Positions 30,924 through 41,516 of a stretch of 64,000 bases of DNA are shown in pieces (the stretch's first letter is position 1; each line of letters starts with the position of its first letter). The position numbers and the translations under genes were made by a program. The stretch spans positions 310,001 through 374,000 of the forward strand of contig NZ_SCRP01000002.1 in NCBI RefSeq assembly GCF_004298475.1. Direction: 5' to 3'. This stretch comes from Paraburkholderia sp. (GTDB lineage Bacteria > Pseudomonadota > Gammaproteobacteria > Burkholderiales > Burkholderiaceae). The notes beneath the pieces were generated by a model, which searched no databases, was not told the origin of the DNA, and was given only the letters and a program-made list of their open reading frames with translations.

Positions 30924-33014
30924 TCACCACGCCCCGGCGAGCGTCTTCCACAGGAAGCGGAAAACGAGCGCGTCGTACTCGGCGCGCTCCAGCGCATCGC
31001 TGCCGGGTCCGTGGCCGCCTTCCGTGTTCTCCAGATACCAGACATTCGCGTGCCCCTGCGCCTGCATGCGCGCGACCATCTTGCGCGCGTGACCGGGATG
31101 CACGCGGTCGTCGCTGGTCGAGGTCGTAAAGAGCGACGGCGGATACGTCACGCCCGCCTGCACGCGCTGATACGGCGAATACGCGGCCAGCGCACGCGCT
31201 TCGACGTCGTCTTCGGGATCGCCATATTCGTCGATCCACGACGCGCCCGCGTGCAACAGCGGATAGCGCTGCATATCGAGCAGCGGCACTTCGCACACCA
31301 CCGCGCCGAATAGCTCGGGCCGCTGCACCATGCACGCGGCGACGAGCAGGCCGCCGTTGCTGCCGCCCTTGATCCCGAGTTGCGCGGCAGTCGTGAAGCC
31401 CTCGGCAACGAGCTGCTGCGCGACCGCGATGAAATCGTCGAACGAACGCTGCCGATGCTCGCGCTGCGCGTGGACATGCCAGGCGCTGCCGTATTCGCCC
31501 CCGCCGCGAATATGCGCGACGACGGTAATCCCGCCCTGCTCCATCCAGCCGATCCCGGAACTCACGAGATACTGCGGCGTGAGCGCAATCGCGAAGCCGC
31601 CATAGCCGGTCAGCAGACACGGCGCGGGCTGGCGCGAATCGACGTCGATCGCCGCGCGCGGACCGATCACCGTAAACGGCACGCGCGTGCCGTCCGCCGA
31701 CTGCGCATGCGAGCGGATCACGGCGAGCGGCGCGGCATCGAACTGCGTCGGCCAGCGGTCGATTAATTCCCATTCCTGAAGATCCGGCTTCGCGATATCG
31801 GCGAGCCAGTATTCGGGCGGTTGAAGGTAATCGTCGACATCGACGAACACTTCGTCGTCGAGCGTGTCTTCGACCGGCGCGACATCCACCTGCGCCGCCT
31901 GCAACCCCGCTCGCCCCGGAAACATGCGCGAGCGCCACGACCTCGCGCCATCGTCCGATGGCGGCTGCCACAGCATCGTGCAGCTTTGCACGTCGTCGAG
32001 CCAGGAGACCACGAGGTAGTGCTTCGTATTGGTCCAGTCGCACGCGGACGTAACCGGCGTCGGCGTGAACAGCGCCGTCATCGTGCGGTCGCCCGCAAGG
32101 AACGCATCCTCGCGGATCACGAGCAGCGCACCGCCCGGATGCGTGACGCCCGCGCAGGTCCAGTCGAGACGCGGCTCCAGCAGCAGCCAGCCTTGCCATG
32201 CGCCGACCGCGACATGCGTCGGCAAGTCGTACTGCTGCCATGCGCCGTGCGGGTCGAGCCAGTAGTTGTACGCGTCGAAGAAATCGACGTTGCGCACCAC
32301 GTCATGACGCCGCTCGACGGGATCGTAATCGGCTTCGACGCCGATATCGTCGAATTCGCCGCGAAACACGACGGGCGCTTCGGCGAGCCGCGTGCCGCGC
32401 GTCCAGCGCCGCACTTCGCGCGGATAGCCCGAGCGCGTGAGCGTGCGGCGGCCGTTTTCCCAGCCCACGTAGACGGTGTCGCGATCGATCCACGAGATCG
32501 TGTGCTTGCCCGCCTTCGCGATCGTGAAGCCGCCTTCCACGAACGCGCGCCGCTCGATATCGAACTCGCGCACGATCACCGCATCGGCGCCGCCGTCCGA
32601 GAGCTGGATCAGCGCGCGGTCGCCGTCCGGATAGAGGATGTCGATGCCCGCGCAGACCCACGGCACGTCTTCGTCGCGTCCTAGCGCATCGAAGTCGATC
32701 AGCGTCTGCCACTGCGCCTTGCCCGCGCGCCAGTCGGCCCACGGCGCACGGCGCCACAGGCCCTTGGGATTCGTTTCGTCTTCCCACAGATCGTAGGCCC
32801 ACTGTTGCCAGCGGCTCGGGATCACGGGACGCTCGCGCGGGAGATACGCCTCGCCAAGACGTTTTTGCAGCGCATCGAAACGCGCGCCGCCGTGCCATGC
32901 GGCACGCGTGCGCGCGTTCTGTTGCTCGACCCATGCGCTTGCGGCGGGGTCGTCGAGCGATTCGAGCGAAATAAAGGGATCGGCCTCGGCGGGCCAGGCG
33001 GAATTCACGGGCAT
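30924..33014 (-). CDS. S9 prolyl-oligopeptidase family peptidase
   Basis: A 696-residue protein starting at ATG 33,014 (MPVNSAWPAEADPF). The N-terminal half is a beta-propeller. The C-terminal alpha/beta-hydrolase domain carries the Ser nucleophile in KGGSNGGLLVAAC (about 560), the Asp in TSDDRVHPGHARKM and the His in ENTEGGHGPGSD near the end. HIRGGGEYGSAWHVHAQREH is the conserved prolyl-oligopeptidase stretch. It cleaves short peptides after proline, probably in the cytosol since no signal peptide is evident. A Met codon further upstream (33,098) is an alternative start. Confidence 0.93.
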   Translation of the reverse strand: MPVNSAWPAEADPFISLESLDDPAASAWVEQQNARTRAAWHGGARFDALQKRLGEAYLPRERPVIPSRWQQWAYDLWEDETNPKGLWRRAPWADWRAGKAQWQTLIDFDALGRDEDVPWVCAGIDILYPDGDRALIQLSDGGADAVIVREFDIERRAFVEGGFTIAKAGKHTISWIDRDTVYVGWENGRRTLTRSGYPREVRRWTRGTRLAEAPVVFRGEFDDIGVEADYDPVERRHDVVRNVDFFDAYNYWLDPHGAWQQYDLPTHVAVGAWQGWLLLEPRLDWTCAGVTHPGGALLVIREDAFLAGDRTMTALFTPTPVTSACDWTNTKHYLVVSWLDDVQSCTMLWQPPSDDGARSWRSRMFPGRAGLQAAQVDVAPVEDTLDDEVFVDVDDYLQPPEYWLADIAKPDLQEWELIDRWPTQFDAAPLAVIRSHAQSADGTRVPFTVIGPRAAIDVDSRQPAPCLLTGYGGFAIALTPQYLVSSGIGWMEQGGITVVAHIRGGGEYGSAWHVHAQREHRQRSFDDFIAVAQQLVAEGFTTAAQLGIKGGSNGGLLVAACMVQRPELFGAVVCEVPLLDMQRYPLLHAGASWIDEYGDPEDDVEARALAAYSPYQRVQAGVTYPPSLFTTSTSDDRVHPGHARKMVARMQAQGHANVWYLENTEGGHGPGSDALERAEYDALVFRFLWKTLAGAW

Positions 33015-33123
33015 GATCGATTGCTGGCAGGAAACAGCGTCGATTATGCCCTGAGCGCGCGACTGCACGTGAGCGCGACGGCGCGTATCGATCCGCATTT
33101 GACGCCGGATCGATACGCCCTTG

Positions 33124-34677
<1,554 letters not shown>

Positions 34678-34714
34678 GAGGTCGGTTAGAAGTCCTGTTG
34701 ACGTGCGGGCAATG

Positions 34715-35857
34715 TCAGTAGTCGAGCGGCAGCAAAATCTGGAACTCGGTGTGCCCCGGGCGGCTTTCCACCTCGATCAGCCCGTCGTGCTGCTGCACGA
34801 AATTCTGCGCGAGCGTGAGACCGAGGCCGCTGCCGTCCTCGCGCCCCGAAACGAGCGGATAGAAGATGCGGTCGCGGATGTCTTCGGGAATGCCCGGTCC
34901 GTTGTCGGTGATATGCAAGTCCAGTGCCAGCTTGCACAGGCGCTTGGAAATCGTGACCTTGCGCGCGACGCGCGTGCGGATCTCGATGCGCGCATCGCCC
35001 TGCGAGATGCGTTCGCGCAGCGCCTGCGCCGCGTTGCGCACGATGTTGAGCAACGCCTGAATCAGCTGCTCCTTGTCGCCGCGCAGATCGGGCACGCTCA
35101 CGTCGTAATCGCGCTCGATCGTGAGGCCGCGCGGAAACTCCGCGAGGATCAGCGCGCGCACGCGCTCGCACACCTCGTGGATGTTCACGTCGCCGACGAT
35201 ATGCGGATGCCGGTGCGGTTCGAGCAATCTGTCGACGAGCGTTTGCAGCCGGTCCGATTCCTTGATGATGACCTGCGTGTATTCGCGCAGTTCGTCGCGA
35301 TGCAGCACGCCCAGTTCGAACTCGAGCAGTTGCGCCGCGCCGCGAATGCCGCCGAGCGGATTCTTGATCTCGTGCGCGAGATTGCGGATCAGATGCTTGT
35401 TGACGGCCGTGAGGTCGTGAATGCGCTCCTCGCGGTCGCTCTTCAGGTGCCGTTCGATCTCGAACAATTCGAGCACCACGTAATCGGGCGCGCTTTCGAG
35501 AAAGCCGACGATCGCGTGCACGTGCAGCGGCTCGCGGCCCGGGCGTTCGAGCATCGCGTCGAGGCGCGTCGCGTGAAAGCGGTGCTCGGCAATCGCGGTG
35601 ATCGTCGAGATCAGTTCGTCGGCGTTCGAAAACAGATCGGGCCAGGCCATCTGCGCCAGCTGACGGCGCGAGAGGTCGAGCATCGCCTCGGCGGAAGGAT
35701 TCGCGAACGCCACGCGCAGCGTGCGTTTTTCGAGCACGAGCACGACCGTCGGCAGCGCCTCGAAGCCGGGCAAAAAACCCGAGTCGACGAGTTGCGCGTC
35801 GTCCGAAAGCGATTCCGCGTGGCCCTTCCTGGCCTTGATCAGATTCTTGAGCACCAT
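34715..35857 (-). CDS. ntrB: Nitrogen regulation sensor kinase NtrB
   Basis: A 380-residue cytosolic histidine kinase starting at ATG 35,857 (MVLKNLIKARKGHAESLS). An N-terminal PAS domain (VVLVLEKRTLRVAFANPSAE) is followed by the H-box NLAHEIKNPLGG with the phospho-accepting His. The ATP-binding domain has the N-box LLNIVRNAAQAL, DNGPGIPED and GSGLGLTLAQNF. It phosphorylates NtrC under nitrogen limitation under PII control. The longer frame upstream contains no ribosome site. Confidence 0.95.
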   Translation of the reverse strand: MVLKNLIKARKGHAESLSDDAQLVDSGFLPGFEALPTVVLVLEKRTLRVAFANPSAEAMLDLSRRQLAQMAWPDLFSNADELISTITAIAEHRFHATRLDAMLERPGREPLHVHAIVGFLESAPDYVVLELFEIERHLKSDREERIHDLTAVNKHLIRNLAHEIKNPLGGIRGAAQLLEFELGVLHRDELREYTQVIIKESDRLQTLVDRLLEPHRHPHIVGDVNIHEVCERVRALILAEFPRGLTIERDYDVSVPDLRGDKEQLIQALLNIVRNAAQALRERISQGDARIEIRTRVARKVTISKRLCKLALDLHITDNGPGIPEDIRDRIFYPLVSGREDGSGLGLTLAQNFVQQHDGLIEVESRPGHTEFQILLPLDY

Positions 35858-35963
35858 GTGGCTGGCCGGGCGCCTTGAGGCGCTCCGGCAATGTCTTTGT
35901 CGTTTTGACCCGGCGCGCGAGCGCGCAGGGCCTCGGCGCAATAGCTCAATAAGCCGCGCAACG

Positions 35964-35990
35964 AAAAAGGGACGGCGACGCCGTCCCTTC
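35964..35990 (-). terminator. Terminator after glnA
   Basis: On the minus strand the stem GGGACGGC-gtc-GCCGTCCC is followed by TTTTTCG. It lies about 110 bases beyond the glnA stop, and so limits run-through into ntrB. Confidence 0.88.
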
Positions 35991-36097
35991 GTGATTGATC
36001 GCGGCTATCGCGCGCATCTAGCGAGCGCTTCAGAGCACTACGCGGAGCACTTCAAAGCGCTTCGCCGCGTCGTCGCGAGCGAAGCGCCGTCGCCGAA

Positions 36098-37513
36098 TTA
36101 CAGCGAGTAGTACAGCTCGAACTCGACCGGGTGCGTGGTCATGCGCACGCGTTGCAGTTCGCTTTCCTTCAGATCGAGGTACGCGTCGATCATGCCGTCG
36201 GTGAACACGCCACCGCGCGTCAGGAATTCGCGATCCTTGTCGAGCGCTTCGAGTGCCTGGTCGAGGCCCGCGCAGACGGTCGGGATCTTTGCATCCTCTT
36301 CCGGCGGCAGGTCGTACAGGTTCTTGTCGGCGGCTTCGCCCGGGTGGATCTTGTTCTGCACGCCGTCGAGACCCGCCATCATCAGCGCCGAGAAGCACAG
36401 GTACGGATTGGCCATCGGGTCCGGGAAGCGCGTTTCGATACGGCGGCCCTTCGGGTTGCTGACGTGCGGAATGCGGATCGACGCCGAACGGTTGCGCGCC
36501 GAGTAAGCGAGCTTGACCGGGGCTTCGAAGTGCGGCACGAGGCGCTTGTACGAGTTCGTCGTCGGGTTCGTGATCGCGTTCAGGGCGCGGGCGTGCTTGA
36601 TGATGCCGCCGATGTAGAACAGCGCGAATTCCGAAAGGCCTGCGTAGCCGTTGCCCGCGAACAGGTTCTGGCCGTCCTTCCAGATCGACTGGTGAACGTG
36701 CATGCCCGAACCGTTGTCGCCGACGACCGGCTTCGGCATGAACGTCGCCGTCTTGCCGTACGTGTGCGCGACGTTGTGGATGATGTACTTCATCTGCTGC
36801 GTCCAGTCGGCGCGCTCGACGAGCGTCGAGAACTTCGTGCCGATTTCGTTCTGGCCCTGGCCCGCCACTTCGTGGTGGTGCACTTCGACCGGAATGCCGA
36901 TCTGTTCGAGCAGCAGGCACATTTCCGAGCGGATGTCCTGGAACGTGTCGACCGGCGCGACCGGGAAGTAGCCGCCCTTCACGCCCGGACGGTGGCCCGT
37001 GTTGCCGCCTTCGAGTTCCTTGCCCGACGACCACGGCGCTTCATCCGAGCCGATCTTCACGAAGCAGCCCGACATGTCCACGTTCCACTGGACCGAGTCG
37101 AAAATGAAGAATTCGGGTTCCGGGCCGAAGAACGCCGTGTCGCCCAGACCCGTGCTCTTCAGGTACGCTTCGGCGCGCTTCGCGAGCGAGCGCGGATCGC
37201 GCTCGTAGCCCTTGCCGTCCGCCGGCTCGACCACGTCGCAGGTCATCACGAGCGTCGACTCTTCGTAGAACGGGTCGATAAACGCGGTGTTCGCGTCCGG
37301 CACGAGCAGCATGTCCGACGCCTCGATGCCCTTCCAGCCGGCAATCGACGAACCGTCAAACGCATGGCCGCTTTCGAACTTGTCTTCGTCGAAGTGCGAG
37401 ACCGGCACCGAAACGTGCTGTTCCTTGCCGCGCGTATCGGTGAAACGGAAGTCGACAAACTTGACGTCTTCGTCCTTGACGAGTTGCATGACGTCGGCCA
37501 CGGATTTACTCAT
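36098..37513 (-). CDS. glnA: Type I glutamine synthetase
   Basis: A 471-residue enzyme, the standard length. Visible sites include [17 protein letters not shown], the ATP/glutamate-binding [12 protein letters not shown], and [22 protein letters not shown]. The adenylylation Tyr lies in [13 protein letters not shown] near residue 400. It makes glutamine from glutamate and ammonia with ATP. Adenylylation by GlnE and transcription by NtrC should control it. It leads the glnA-ntrB-ntrC cluster. Confidence 0.97.
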   Translation of the reverse strand: MSKSVADVMQLVKDEDVKFVDFRFTDTRGKEQHVSVPVSHFDEDKFESGHAFDGSSIAGWKGIEASDMLLVPDANTAFIDPFYEESTLVMTCDVVEPADGKGYERDPRSLAKRAEAYLKSTGLGDTAFFGPEPEFFIFDSVQWNVDMSGCFVKIGSDEAPWSSGKELEGGNTGHRPGVKGGYFPVAPVDTFQDIRSEMCLLLEQIGIPVEVHHHEVAGQGQNEIGTKFSTLVERADWTQQMKYIIHNVAHTYGKTATFMPKPVVGDNGSGMHVHQSIWKDGQNLFAGNGYAGLSEFALFYIGGIIKHARALNAITNPTTNSYKRLVPHFEAPVKLAYSARNRSASIRIPHVSNPKGRRIETRFPDPMANPYLCFSALMMAGLDGVQNKIHPGEAADKNLYDLPPEEDAKIPTVCAGLDQALEALDKDREFLTRGGVFTDGMIDAYLDLKESELQRVRMTTHPVEFELYYSL

Positions 37514-37666
37514 AACCTTTTCTCCTGATTAACGATTTCGGCGTACTTGGCCGCCGTCCCAATACGTTTGATCCTGCTTGATCCCGCTTGATTCTGCTTG
37601 ATTCCGAGCCTGACCCGCTTCTGCGGGCTGGCCCAGGCTGGCTGCGAATCGATCGCGACCGTTAAA

Positions 37667-37681
37667 GCAGCTTCCATGCCA
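37667..37681 (-). promoter_or_regulatory. Candidate sigma-54 promoter of glnA
   Basis: On the minus strand TGGCATGGAAGCTGC matches TGGCAC-GNNNN-TTGC: GG at -24 and GC at -12 with the exact 10-base spacing. The start site would be near 37,656, leaving a leader of about 140 bases before the glnA ATG. Confidence 0.82.
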
Positions 37682-37803
37682 GCCACGCGCCGCACACCCA
37701 CGTACACGCCAGGCAGATGCGAATCCCTTCATCGACGCAAGCCTGACGGGAAAGTCCGACCGGCTGATGCCGTCGCGCGAAGCCGGTACAGCCGCCAGAA
37801 AAA

Positions 37804-37880
37804 AGCACCGCTTTCGTGCAATCCCAACATTGGCGCACCGAATGCTGCTCATTATGGTGCAAACCAGAATTTTTGCACCA
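37804..37880. promoter_or_regulatory. Candidate NtrC binding region upstream of glnA
   Basis: AGCACCGCTTTCGTGCA (37,804-37,820) fits the 17-bp NtrC palindrome TGCACC-N5-GGTGCA at 10 of 12 defined bases. TGGTGCA (37,855-37,861) and TGCACCA (37,874-37,880) are two further perfect half-sites in the reverse arrangement. They lie about 125-215 bases upstream of the sigma-54 element, the usual enhancer distance. Confidence 0.72.
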
Positions 37881-38013
37881 TTCGAATGCGCGAAGGGATG
37901 CGTCATGTGCGCCCGCCGGCCGCTTCGGCGCCGGGCTGGGGCGCGCCGCCCGGCGTAAATGCCGCGCGCTAGAATGATCTTCTGGTCCAGCAAGAAACAG
38001 GAGATCCGTTGCC

Positions 38014-38478
38014 ATGACTACGCTCGAACAGTTGTACGCCCAGGCCGACAAGCGCCACATCGAAAATCAGCTGCCCTACGCGGGCGCGGTGGCGCCCGCC
38101 GAGGCATTCGAGCTGCTGCAGCTCGACCCGCGTGCGCGCCTCGTCGACGTGCGCACGCGTGCGGAACTCGACTGGGTAGGCCGCCCGTTGATCGGCGACG
38201 GGCAATACGCTCATGTCGAATGGACCCGCTACCCGGGCGGCGTACCCAACGCCGAATTCCTCGCCCAGTTGCGCGCTTGCGTCGAACCCGACACGCCGGT
38301 GCTGTTTCTGTGCCGCAGCGCCATGCGTTCGAAACTGGCGGCCATCGAAGCCGCGAAGGCCGGTTTCACCCAGGCCTACGATCTGCTGGAGGGTTTCGAA
38401 GGCGACAAGGACAGCCAGGGCCATCGCAAGACCGTGTCGGGCTGGTGCTTCCGCGGCCTGCCGTGGATCGGCGCCTGA
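38014..38478 (+). CDS. Rhodanese-like sulfurtransferase
   Basis: A 154-residue single-domain protein. The active-site loop VLFLCRSAMRSKL carries the catalytic Cys (about 99), preceded by LVDVRTRAELDWVG and followed by AYDLLEGFEGDKDSQGHRK, a typical rhodanese end. It moves sulfane sulfur between donors and acceptors in the cytosol. The ATG has AGGAG about 9 bases upstream. The physiological acceptor is unknown. Confidence 0.93.
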   Translation: MTTLEQLYAQADKRHIENQLPYAGAVAPAEAFELLQLDPRARLVDVRTRAELDWVGRPLIGDGQYAHVEWTRYPGGVPNAEFLAQLRACVEPDTPVLFLCRSAMRSKLAAIEAAKAGFTQAYDLLEGFEGDKDSQGHRKTVSGWCFRGLPWIGA

Positions 38479-38509
38479 ACGCCGCACGGCCAATCGCACA
38501 TTGCTCAGC

Positions 38510-39343
38510 TCAACTGCCGGCACGCGGCTCGCCACTGCCCGCCTCTGCCGGTTCCACGATATCTCCGCCGAGCAGATGCACGCCTTCACGCAACTTCACG
38601 AAGGCCGCCGCCACCGCTTCGGGCTCGCCCTTCACGCCCAGATCGATGTGCCGCCGCGCGTAGATGCCGCCGCGCTCGTCATCGCCGACACTCGGCAGGC
38701 TGAACACGCGCACGCCCGGGAAATCCTGTTCGATGTGCTCCATCAGCGGCGTCAGCGTCGATTCAGGCAGTTCGAACACCAGCAGCGACTTCTCCGCATG
38801 CGGCGTCTGGTGATGCAGGTGCGCGTATTTCGTGTCGAGCACCCATTCGATCATCGGCCAGGCCATCACAGGAAAGCCGGGTACGAAGTAGTGCTCGCGA
38901 ATCGAAAAACCGGGGATCTTGTTGTAGCCGTTCGGAATGATCTCCGAACCCACGGGAAACGCGCCCATGTGGAAGCGGCGCTGGCTCTCCGGCGAGTCGA
39001 AATCGACCGGATCGCTGCCCTTGTGCGTGTCGGCGATGCGCTCGCTGATGGCCGTGCGCGCCTCCGGATGCAACGCGAGCGGCACGCCGAGCGCCGCTGC
39101 CGCGCACTGTCGCGTGTGGTCGTCGGGCGTCGCGCCGATGCCGCCCGTCGAAAACACGATGTCGCCCGACGCGAAGCTGCGCCGCAGCGTTGCCGTGATC
39201 CGCTGACGATCGTCGCCGACGTATTCGGCCCATTCGAGTGCGAGACCGCGCGCGCGGAGCAATTCGATGATTTTCGGCAGATGCTTGTCCTGGCGGCGGC
39301 CCGAGAGAATCTCGTCGCCGATGATGATGACGCCAAATGCCAT
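38510..39343 (-). CDS. CinA-like MoaB/MogA domain protein
   Basis: A 277-residue protein with the molybdopterin-binding (CinA N-terminal) domain: FGVIIIGDEILSGRRQDKHL, then DIVFSTGGIGATPDDHTRQC, then NGYNKIPGFSI and YFVPGFPVMAW. The C-terminal pyridine-nucleotide deamidase part of full CinA is absent; instead a helical tail is present. Probable substrate is a nucleotide or pterin; the exact reaction is not predictable. It is convergent with the rhodanese gene. Confidence 0.9.
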   Translation of the reverse strand: MAFGVIIIGDEILSGRRQDKHLPKIIELLRARGLALEWAEYVGDDRQRITATLRRSFASGDIVFSTGGIGATPDDHTRQCAAAALGVPLALHPEARTAISERIADTHKGSDPVDFDSPESQRRFHMGAFPVGSEIIPNGYNKIPGFSIREHYFVPGFPVMAWPMIEWVLDTKYAHLHHQTPHAEKSLLVFELPESTLTPLMEHIEQDFPGVRVFSLPSVGDDERGGIYARRHIDLGVKGEPEAVAAAFVKLREGVHLLGGDIVEPAEAGSGEPRAGS

Positions 39344-39402
39344 GTGTCGCCTCGTTGTTGTAGTCGCTGGATGTGAAAAGTCAGTGCAGGGTCAGGGCAC
39401 GA

Positions 39403-40224
39403 TCAGGGCACAGCGGGCACGTTGTGCTGCGCCTCGGCGCGCATGCGCTGGAGCGCGCGCAGGCAGTAGTTGCCGAACCAGAGCGCCGTGAATACGAGAA
39501 TGAATGCGTAGATCCAGATGGTCAGCGCGGCGACCGCCGGAAAGAGCACGACGAGCCACGCCGACGAAACCCAGATCGCCGTGGGCAGCGAGCCGAGCAG
39601 CCCGCTCACGATGCCGATCGCGAGCAGCGGCAGTCGATAGCGGCGCACCAGCGCCCGGCGCTCCTCGGCGCTCGCGTGCAGCGCGAGCGCGTCATAGGTC
39701 ATCACGCGATACGTGAGCCAGCCCCACAGGAGCGGCGGAATCAGCGCGAAGAACGGCGGCACGAGCCACAACGGCAGCGTGACGATCATGAGCGCGATGC
39801 AGACGAGCGTGGTCCCCAGCGAGTACGCGAGACTGCCGTACCAGCTTCCGCCGCGCCGCATTTCGAGCGTCGCGTACTGCCGGGCCGACAGATAGCGGAT
39901 CACGCGCGGCATCGAGAGCGCAACGATCAGCAGCAGCACGGTCACGACGATCAGCGGAATGGCGACGGCAATCACGACGAGCGGCGCGATCACGGCGCGC
40001 ATCGCGCCGAAGCCGACCCAGTCGAACAGGTGATAGAGCGTGGCCGTGAAGCCCCAGCTTTGGAGCCAGATGCGCGCGGTGTCGATCAGCGGCTGCCAGA
40101 AGGCGTAAAGCAGGCCGCCCCACACGATGGCCGCCACGAGAAACGGCACGAACGTGAGCCACAGCATGACGGGGTGAAACGCGCTGGCAAGCGCGCGTCC
40201 GAACGAACGCATCAGATCATTCAT
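39403..40224 (-). CDS. EI24-domain membrane protein
   Basis: A 273-residue inner-membrane protein starting at ATG 40,224 (MNDLMRSFGRALASAFHPVM). Five to seven hydrophobic segments are visible (LTFVPFLVAAIVWGGLLYAF, VIAPLVVIAVAIPLIVVTVL, GTTLVCIALMIVTLPLWLVP, AWLVVLFPAVAALTIWIYAF). The pattern fits the EI24/CysZ family. CysZ transports sulfate; whether this one does is unknown. A short charged tail follows the last helix. Confidence 0.85.
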   Translation of the reverse strand: MNDLMRSFGRALASAFHPVMLWLTFVPFLVAAIVWGGLLYAFWQPLIDTARIWLQSWGFTATLYHLFDWVGFGAMRAVIAPLVVIAVAIPLIVVTVLLLIVALSMPRVIRYLSARQYATLEMRRGGSWYGSLAYSLGTTLVCIALMIVTLPLWLVPPFFALIPPLLWGWLTYRVMTYDALALHASAEERRALVRRYRLPLLAIGIVSGLLGSLPTAIWVSSAWLVVLFPAVAALTIWIYAFILVFTALWFGNYCLRALQRMRAEAQHNVPAVP

Positions 40225-40342
40225 GCGGGCGGAGAACGTCGGCGGGATGGGCGGAGAACATGGAATTCGTGGGCGCGATTGACTATAGCCCGAAGCATAA
40301 ACCAGCACGCGCGCGACGGGTGAAGCGCGATGAAACCTCCGA

Positions 40343-41356
40343 TCACGCGCCGTTCGGCGCCATGACGGGCGCGCGGTCGTAGAAGTAGATGCCGTGCGGC
40401 GAGCGGCCCACGGGAATCGTCTTGATGAGCTTTTTCGTGCGCATGTCGATGACGCCGACCTGCTTCGCGAAGCGGAACGTCACCCACAGATAGCGCTTGT
40501 CGGCCGAGAGTTCCATATCATCCGGCCCCGGCAGCAGATCGCCGATCTCGCCGGTTTTTTCGAGCGCGACTTCGTCGACGATGCTGATCGTGTTCGACAC
40601 GCGGCTCGACACCAGCACATGGCGGCCGTCCGCGAGCGAGCGGAAATTGTGCGCGGCCTTGCCCACCGCGATCTGCTTGACGATTTTCTGGTTGCGCCAG
40701 TCGACGACGGCAACGTAGTCGGCGCCCGTCATGCCGACGAGCAGGTACTTGTCGCCCGGCGTGAGCCACAGGCCCGCGGGCGCCGCGCCGACCGCCATTT
40801 TCCACAGCACCTGTTGCGAAGGCAGATCCACGGCCGCGAGCTCGCCCGACGACTGGAGCGACACGAATACCGTGCGGCTGTCGCGGGTGAATGCGAGGTG
40901 GCTCGGCATGGCCGAGAGCGGCAGACGTTTCGCGACCGTGAATACAGCGCCGCCCGCGTAGTGATAGATGTCGAGCCGGTCGAGGCGCAGAGCGGTCGTG
41001 ACGAACCACTTGCGGTCGGGCGAGAAACCGAGCTGATACGGATCTTCGACGTTCTCGACGAGCAGTTGCGGCTTGCCGGTTTGCGGATCCACGAACAGCA
41101 GGTTGTTCGAGACCGAATTCGCGACGATGAGCGAGCGGCTGTCCGGCGTCGGAAAGAGGTGATGCGGCTCCTTGCCGGTCGGCACGGTGCCCATGACCTG
41201 ATGCGTCTGCGCATCGATCAGGCTGAGCGTGGCGTCGCCCGAATTGAGCACGATGATGTTGTTCGCCTGCGCGGCCGGCGAGACGAACGATGCGCAGACC
41301 AGTGCGCCCGCAGCGGCTAGACGGCCGGCGGCGCGGCGAAATTCGGAGTTACGCAT
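40343..41356 (-). CDS. YVTN-family beta-propeller protein, exported
   Basis: A 337-residue protein starting at ATG 41,356 (an ATG two codons upstream is also possible). A signal peptide (AAAGALVCASFVSPAAQA, cleavage near residue 31) precedes seven blades with the repeated pattern xVPxGxxPxxLxxxPDxRxLxVAN (VPTGKEPHHLFPTPDSRSL, VPVGRSPHGIYFYD). Family proteins are periplasmic and often linked to c-type cytochrome or pyrroloquinoline systems. No partner gene is seen here. Confidence 0.9.
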   Translation of the reverse strand: MRNSEFRRAAGRLAAAGALVCASFVSPAAQANNIIVLNSGDATLSLIDAQTHQVMGTVPTGKEPHHLFPTPDSRSLIVANSVSNNLLFVDPQTGKPQLLVENVEDPYQLGFSPDRKWFVTTALRLDRLDIYHYAGGAVFTVAKRLPLSAMPSHLAFTRDSRTVFVSLQSSGELAAVDLPSQQVLWKMAVGAAPAGLWLTPGDKYLLVGMTGADYVAVVDWRNQKIVKQIAVGKAAHNFRSLADGRHVLVSSRVSNTISIVDEVALEKTGEIGDLLPGPDDMELSADKRYLWVTFRFAKQVGVIDMRTKKLIKTIPVGRSPHGIYFYDRAPVMAPNGA

Positions 41357-41516
41357 GGGCATTCACGTGGCGGGAGGAGCGTGATTGTAGAACGGCCCGT
41401 TTGTCGCAGGATGGCCGCGCTGCGGCGAAACGCACCTTATGCGGCAAACCGTCGCGCGCCCGCGACACGGACGTTCTTCCCCCCATTGAACGCCCGCTCG
41501 GCGCACGCGCTCGCCC

